Shown: positions 5,917 through 8,641 of the stretch, piece by piece | How positions within the stretch are numbered: position 1 is the first letter of the stretch | How the letters are laid out: each line of letters starts with the position of its first letter | Assembly: GCA_025924495.1 (NCBI GenBank) | Contig: JAICIG010000346.1 | Location: 1-8,641 of the forward strand | Length of the DNA: 8,641 nt | Direction of reading: 5' to 3' | Origin: Pirellulales bacterium | Lineage (GTDB): Bacteria; Planctomycetota; Planctomycetia; Pirellulales; JAICIG01 | Made by a program: the position numbers and the translations under genes | Notes under the pieces: generated by a model | The model's database searches: none | Seen by the model: the letters and a program-made list of their open reading frames with translations, nothing else | What the model was told of the DNA's origin: nothing

Positions 5917-6643
5917 GGTAGATGAGGAGACGGCCGCGGAAGTTGGGGATGATCTCGTGGCGGCCGCGGCGCATGGCGCGGAGGGTGCGCTGGGCGACGA
6001 GGGAGACGGGGACGGGAGTCTGCTTGGCCCAGGGCATTTGAATGCGGTTCTCGATGAGGTGGTCGAAGAACTCGGTGTCGGTCGTGCCGGGGCTGACGAC
6101 GAGCAAGCCGATGCCGTGCGGGGTCAGTTCGGCGCGGAGCGATTCGCTGAAACCCCGGACGGCGAATTTGCTGGCGCAGTACTCGGCCGCGTAGGGGATG
6201 CCGCGGTGGCCGAGGATCGAGGCAATGTTCACGATGAGCGGCTGGCGGCCCTGCTTTAAGAGCGGCAAGGCTTCGCGCGTCATTTCGGCCAAGGCGAAGA
6301 GATTGACCTCCATGATCTTCCGCAGCCGGTCGGGCGCGGCCTGTTCGAAGGGGCCGTGCGCGCTGATGCCCGCGTTGTTGACGAGTATATCGAGGCCGCC
6401 GAACGTGGTTTGAGCGACGTCGAGCGCCGCGCGGCGCGTGTCGGGCGAGGTCACATCGCCAACGGCCAGTTCCGCCTCGCCGCCGGCCGCCGCGACCTCG
6501 CGGGCGAGTTCTGCGAGCTTTTCGGCTCGCCGGGCGTTGAGGATGAGTTTGGCGCGCTCGCGCGCGAGTTCGAGCGCTAGCGCGCGGCCAATGCCGCTGG
6601 ATGCGCCCGTGATCAGAATTCGGCTGCCGGCGATTTCACGCAT
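5861..6643 (-). CDS. Short-chain dehydrogenase/reductase (SDR family)
   Basis: NAD(P)-dependent oxidoreductase of the classical SDR type, 260 residues, probably cytosolic. It has a complete Rossmann cofactor motif TGASSGIG (12-19), NNAG (89-92), and the catalytic tetrad Asn114, Ser142, Tyr155 and Lys159 (YCASK). SPG follows at 184-186. Arg38-Arg39 after the second strand suggest a preference for NADPH. The C-terminal helix is basic and amphipathic. I chose ATG 6643 because SDRs begin a few residues before TGxxxGIG. An upstream TTG at 6727 would add an unlikely 28-residue leader read from repeat DNA. No clear ribosome binding site precedes either start. Its 3' end overlaps the convergent KAP gene by 56 bp. 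The gap of 434 bp from hflX argues against tight co-transcription. The substrate cannot be read from the sequence. Confidence 0.93.
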   Translation of the reverse strand: MREIAGSRILITGASSGIGRALALELARERAKLILNARRAEKLAELAREVAAAGGEAELAVGDVTSPDTRRAALDVAQTTFGGLDILVNNAGISAHGPFEQAAPDRLRKIMEVNLFALAEMTREALPLLKQGRQPLIVNIASILGHRGIPYAAEYCASKFAVRGFSESLRAELTPHGIGLLVVSPGTTDTEFFDHLIENRIQMPWAKQTPVPVSLVAQRTLRAMRRGRHEIIPNFRGRLLIYLNRLAPRFLDRWMAGYVK

Positions 6644-6707
6644 CGTCAAATCCGGAGAATGGATCAGGCCAGGAATCGGTGGACAGATCGCTCGACACGA
6701 ATCCGAC

Positions 6708-6763
6708 GCGTCAGCGAAGGGAATCAACTATATCACCTCGCTGACGCTTCGGGTTGGTGTAGG
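6708..6763. repeat. NPKRQRG-type planctomycete intergenic repeat with inverted arms
   Basis: GCGTCAGCGA (6708-6717) and TCGCTGACGC (6738-6747) are perfect 10-bp inverted arms around 20 bp. The right arm continues as TTCGGGTTGGTGTAGG. On the minus strand this reads ACCAACCCGAAGCGTCAGCG and translates to TNPKRQRG. I recall that peptide from many spurious planctomycete ORFs; this is memory, not a search. Confidence 0.6.
6727..6735 (-). promoter_or_regulatory. Possible extended -10 box for the SDR gene
   Basis: The minus strand reads TGATATAGT, which fits the extended -10 pattern TGnTATAAT with one mismatch. It lies 84 bp before the chosen SDR start and sits in the loop between the inverted arms at 6708-6747. 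No good -35 is seen, so this is a weak candidate. Confidence 0.22.
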
Positions 6764-6872
6764 GGCGGGGCGTGAAGTCAGATAAGAGGCGCCGACAAGA
6801 GACTTTTGAACAGCCCGGGCGTTGAGGCCTGCGGCGCGGAATGATGCTGGATCCCGAGCAAACGGCGGCGAA

Positions 6873-6910
6873 CATGCTTACTCGCTCGCCAAGGCTCGCG
6901 TGAAAGCATG
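6873..6910. repeat. Imperfect hairpin repeat with CATGCTT/AAGCATG ends
   Basis: CATGCTT (6873-6879) pairs with AAGCATG (6904-6910). The interior pairs partly as well (CGC with GCG, then GCC with GGC around AA). With no T-tract it looks like another REP-type intergenic hairpin, not a terminator. Confidence 0.45.
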
Positions 6911-6982
6911 GCACCCTCGATTGAGAGATTGCGGCCTAAAGAGCGCAGAAGCCGGGCGAAGCGGTGGCGGAATTCGTGAGGC

Positions 6983-7045
6983 AGATAGGGAGCCGGATGC
7001 CTGCTCTTCTTGCTCCTGGCTCCTATCTCCTGACTCCTATCTCCT
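6983..7045. repeat. Pyrimidine-rich direct repeat with inverted partner
   Basis: GGCTCCTATCTCCT (7018-7031) is followed directly by GACTCCTATCTCCT (7032-7045), two 14-bp units differing at one base. AGATAGGGAGCC (6983-6994) is the reverse complement of the start of unit 1 apart from one extra G, so a stem could form. It lies 33 bp beyond the hflX stop. Without a U-tract a terminator role is uncertain. Confidence 0.45.
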
Positions 7046-7053
7046 CAATCTCT

Positions 7054-7075
7054 CCGGACGCCTGCGGCTCGCCGG
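7054..7075. repeat. GC-rich imperfect hairpin just after the hflX stop
   Basis: CCGGACGCCTGCGGCTCGCCGG ends 2 bp from the hflX stop codon. Its CCGG ends pair and the interior pairs partly. Such GC-rich hairpins next to stops are common in planctomycete genomes. It could slow 3' exonucleases, but that is inference. Confidence 0.3.
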
Positions 7076-7077
7076 CT

Positions 7078-8388
7078 TTACGCGACGTCTTCCATGCGGG
7101 CGGCGCCGTTGAGGTGCGGGCGAATGATGGTCTGGTCGTCGTTGATGTTGGGCAAGTGCTTTTGCGGAATGCGGCAGTGGATGATGACGCGGGTTTCGGA
7201 GAATTGTTTGGAGAGCACTTCCCCGTGGGCGGCGAGGTAGGCGAGCAAGCGGCCATTGCCGACGCCGGTCTCCACGTCGACGTCGAGGAAGTTGCGGCTC
7301 AAGGCCTCGCTGACGGCGCCGGAAAGTTGCAACAGCCCCTGCCCCTTGCGAGCGCTGACGGGGATGGCGTTCGGGTAACGGTTGAGCAGCCCGTCGAGTT
7401 GGGCGCGCTCGGCGAGCGCGTCGACCTTGTTGAGCACCAGCAGCATGTCTTTGGCCTGAATGCCCAGCTCTTCGACGACCTTATAAACGGCAGTGATCTG
7501 CTCGTACACGGCAGGGCTGCTGGCGTCGGCCACGTGCAGCAGCAAATTGGCCTGCCGCGCTTCTTCGAGCGTGGCCTTGAAGCTGGCGATCAAATGGTGA
7601 GGCAGGTCGCGGATGAACCCGACCGTGTCGCTCAAGAGCACCGGCCCCCAGCCGGGCAACTGCCAGCGGCGAGTGCGCGTGTCGAGCGTGGCGAACAGCT
7701 TGTCCTGGGCCAGCACGTTGGCGCCGGTCAGCGCGTTCATCAGCGTGCTCTTGCCGGCGTTCGTGTAGCCGACGAGCGAGACCGTCATGCGATCGCTGCG
7801 CGCCGCCACCTGCCGCTCCTTGCGGCGCTGGACTTCGCCCAGCTCGGTCTGCAGATCGTGAATGCGCTTTTCGACCAGCCGGCGGTCGACTTCCAACTGC
7901 TTTTCGCCCGGGCCGCGCATGCCGATGCCCATCTTCAAACGTGAAAGGTGGGTCCACATCCGCTTTAAGCGCGGCAGCGAATACTGCAATTGAGCCAGTT
8001 CGACGGCTAACCGGGCCTCGTGCGTTTGGGCCCGGCTGGCGAAAATATCGAGGATCAGCTCGGTGCGATCGAGCACCTTGAGATTGGTGGCCTTTTCCAG
8101 ATTGCGGGTCTGGGCGGGGCTGAGATCGTTATCGAAAATGATGACGTCGGCGTCCGACGCTTCGCCCAGCACGCGCAGCTCGTCGACCTTGCCTTTGCCC
8201 AGGTAGGTCGTCTTGTCGGGCGTCTCGCGCCGCTGAGTCAAAGAACCCACGATCCGGGCCCCGGCGGTAGTCGCCAGGCCCTCGAGTTCGTCGAGCGGAT
8301 CGCCAGGAAAACGCTGACTGGGCGCCACCACGCCCACCAACACCGCCGCCTCGCTGACGACGCTCTCGGCGCGATTCATTTCGGTCAC
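7078..8388 (-). CDS. hflX: Ribosome-associated GTPase HflX
   Basis: HflX GTPase, 436 residues, normal length for the family. HflX binds the 50S subunit and, in E. coli, splits stalled ribosomes during heat stress. The N-terminal HflX domain is followed by the family hinge GMRGPGEKQLEVDRR (156-170) and a coiled-coil-like helix to about 195. The G domain then shows G1 GYTNAGKST (207-215), a switch I region LFATLDTRTR (231-240), G3 DTVG (254-257), G4 NKVD (320-323) and G5 SA (345-346). All GTPase motifs are intact. I chose GTG 8388 because GGAGG (8401-8405) precedes it by 12 nt. ATG 8379 is possible but sits 21 nt away. The TTG at 8448 overlaps the likely -10 box. Upstream on the same strand is an unidentified gene. 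No hfq or hflKC neighbour is seen. Confidence 0.96.
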   Translation of the reverse strand: MTEMNRAESVVSEAAVLVGVVAPSQRFPGDPLDELEGLATTAGARIVGSLTQRRETPDKTTYLGKGKVDELRVLGEASDADVIIFDNDLSPAQTRNLEKATNLKVLDRTELILDIFASRAQTHEARLAVELAQLQYSLPRLKRMWTHLSRLKMGIGMRGPGEKQLEVDRRLVEKRIHDLQTELGEVQRRKERQVAARSDRMTVSLVGYTNAGKSTLMNALTGANVLAQDKLFATLDTRTRRWQLPGWGPVLLSDTVGFIRDLPHHLIASFKATLEEARQANLLLHVADASSPAVYEQITAVYKVVEELGIQAKDMLLVLNKVDALAERAQLDGLLNRYPNAIPVSARKGQGLLQLSGAVSEALSRNFLDVDVETGVGNGRLLAYLAAHGEVLSKQFSETRVIIHCRIPQKHLPNINDDQTIIRPHLNGAARMEDVA

Positions 8389-8400
8389 GATAGCTTGATT

Positions 8401-8405
8401 CCTCC
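8401..8405 (-). promoter_or_regulatory. Shine-Dalgarno site of hflX
   Basis: The minus strand reads GCGGAGGAATC. GGAGG lies 12 nt before GTG 8388 and 21 nt before ATG 8379, so it favours the GTG. It is one of the few good SD sequences in the window. Confidence 0.5.
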
Positions 8406-8421
8406 GCGGTTGATTGGACCC

Positions 8422-8441
8422 GGCGGCCGCTTCCGGCCGCC
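8422..8441 (-). promoter_or_regulatory. Perfect GC hairpin in the hflX leader
   Basis: GGCGGCCG-GAAG-CGGCCGCC on the minus strand is a perfect all-GC 8-bp stem with a 4-nt loop. If the -10 box at 8448-8453 is real, the transcript would begin almost exactly at this hairpin, placing it at the 5' end of the mRNA, 16 nt before the SD. A 5' stabiliser or a translational control element is possible. No U-tract follows, so it is not a classical terminator. Confidence 0.5.
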
Positions 8442-8447
8442 TAGGCA

Positions 8448-8453
8448 ATTATA
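8448..8453 (-). promoter_or_regulatory. Consensus -10 box upstream of hflX
   Basis: TATAAT on the minus strand is an exact sigma-70 -10 hexamer, about 60 bp before the hflX start. No good -35 sits 16-18 bp upstream, where the sequence is C- and A-rich. The predicted transcription start is near 8441. Confidence 0.4.
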
Positions 8454-8545
8454 CGTTGAATCGAAGTTCGGGGTTTAAAGTGGCAGCGATTGCCTCATAT
8501 TAACCCGACGCGCCAGTTTTGGTGTTGCGCGTTTTGACACGGATT

Positions 8546-8641
8546 TTAGCCGGCGGCTCGGTATTCCGGGGGGAAGCTCTCGCGGAGCAGCCGTTTCAAT
8601 TTCGTGATGCCGCCAGGCGTCTCTAGCCGGTCCGCGAGGAA
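8546..8641 (-). CDS. C-terminal end of an unidentified protein (partial)
   Basis: The minus strand reads an open frame of 31 residues from the window edge, ending PPEYRAAG and then TAA (8548-8546). It includes the stretch PGGITKLKRLLRESFPPEYR. The residue mix looks like ordinary protein, with a basic helix, and codon third positions are GC-rich as in the neighbouring genes. I do not recognise the family from this fragment. It lies 157 bp upstream of hflX on the same strand, so the two could be neighbours in one transcription unit, although hflX appears to have its own promoter. Confidence 0.55.
   Translation of the reverse strand, partial: FLADRLETPGGITKLKRLLRESFPPEYRAAG

Larger units (their letters stand above)
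6644..7077. other. Repeat-containing gap between the SDR gene and hflX
   Basis: No supported gene. The region contains the NPKRQRG-type repeat near 6708-6763, an imperfect hairpin at 6873-6910, a pyrimidine-rich direct repeat with an inverted partner at 6983-7045, and a GC-rich imperfect hairpin just after the hflX stop. Small open frames here consist of repeat translation only. Confidence 0.55.

Noticed and set aside
6711..6914. Small minus-strand frame ending in a TNPKRQRG-containing peptide
   Set aside because: It is repeat translation of a kind recalled as spurious in planctomycete annotations.
6964..7944. 326-codon open frame antisense to hflX
   Set aside because: The opposite strand encodes every HflX GTPase motif. 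This frame reads as low-complexity Gly/Val/Ala/Gln-rich shadow sequence.
8500..8516. TTAACCCGACGCGCCAG, resembling a planctomycete intergenic repeat
   Set aside because: It shares only a 12-bp block (one mismatch) with 6703-6714. That is too short to call a repeat here without a genome search.

Overview
The window looks like chromosomal DNA of a GC-rich planctomycete, probably Pirellulales. The clues are the GC-rich coding style, scarce or weak Shine-Dalgarno sites, and non-coding DNA packed with short hairpin repeats. One repeat translates to the peptide NPKRQRG, which I recall from spurious ORFs in Rhodopirellula-type genomes. No marker gene fixes the taxon, so this is an inference.

Layout. 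Positions 1-777 hold no convincing gene but are dense in repeats: two copies of a ~129-bp element with inverted hairpin ends, half of a third, and an inverted pair of a second repeat family. Positions 778-2625 (+) encode a 615-residue NTE-like patatin phospholipase with an N-terminal cyclic-nucleotide-binding-like domain. Positions 2626-3144 carry a further element copy with a shared tail, then the upstream region of the next gene. Positions 3145-5916 (+) encode a 923-residue membrane-anchored KAP-family P-loop NTPase, visibly more AT-rich than its neighbours. Three genes follow on the minus strand: a 260-residue short-chain dehydrogenase/reductase (5861-6643), the ribosome-associated GTPase HflX (7078-8388), and the last 31 residues of an unidentified protein (8546-8641). 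A 434-bp gap between the SDR and hflX holds more repeats.

How the parts relate. HflX, the SDR and the patatin protein look like ordinary chromosomal genes and share no obvious pathway. The KAP NTPase is the outlier: different base composition, repeat-rich 5' side, and a 3' end that runs 56 bp antisense into the SDR gene. It looks like a lone acquired gene, possibly for defence against phage or plasmids, but no partner gene is visible. The most interesting structural signal is the family of two-hairpin, REPIN-like repeats on both sides of the patatin gene. No transposase, tRNA, rRNA or CRISPR array was seen.
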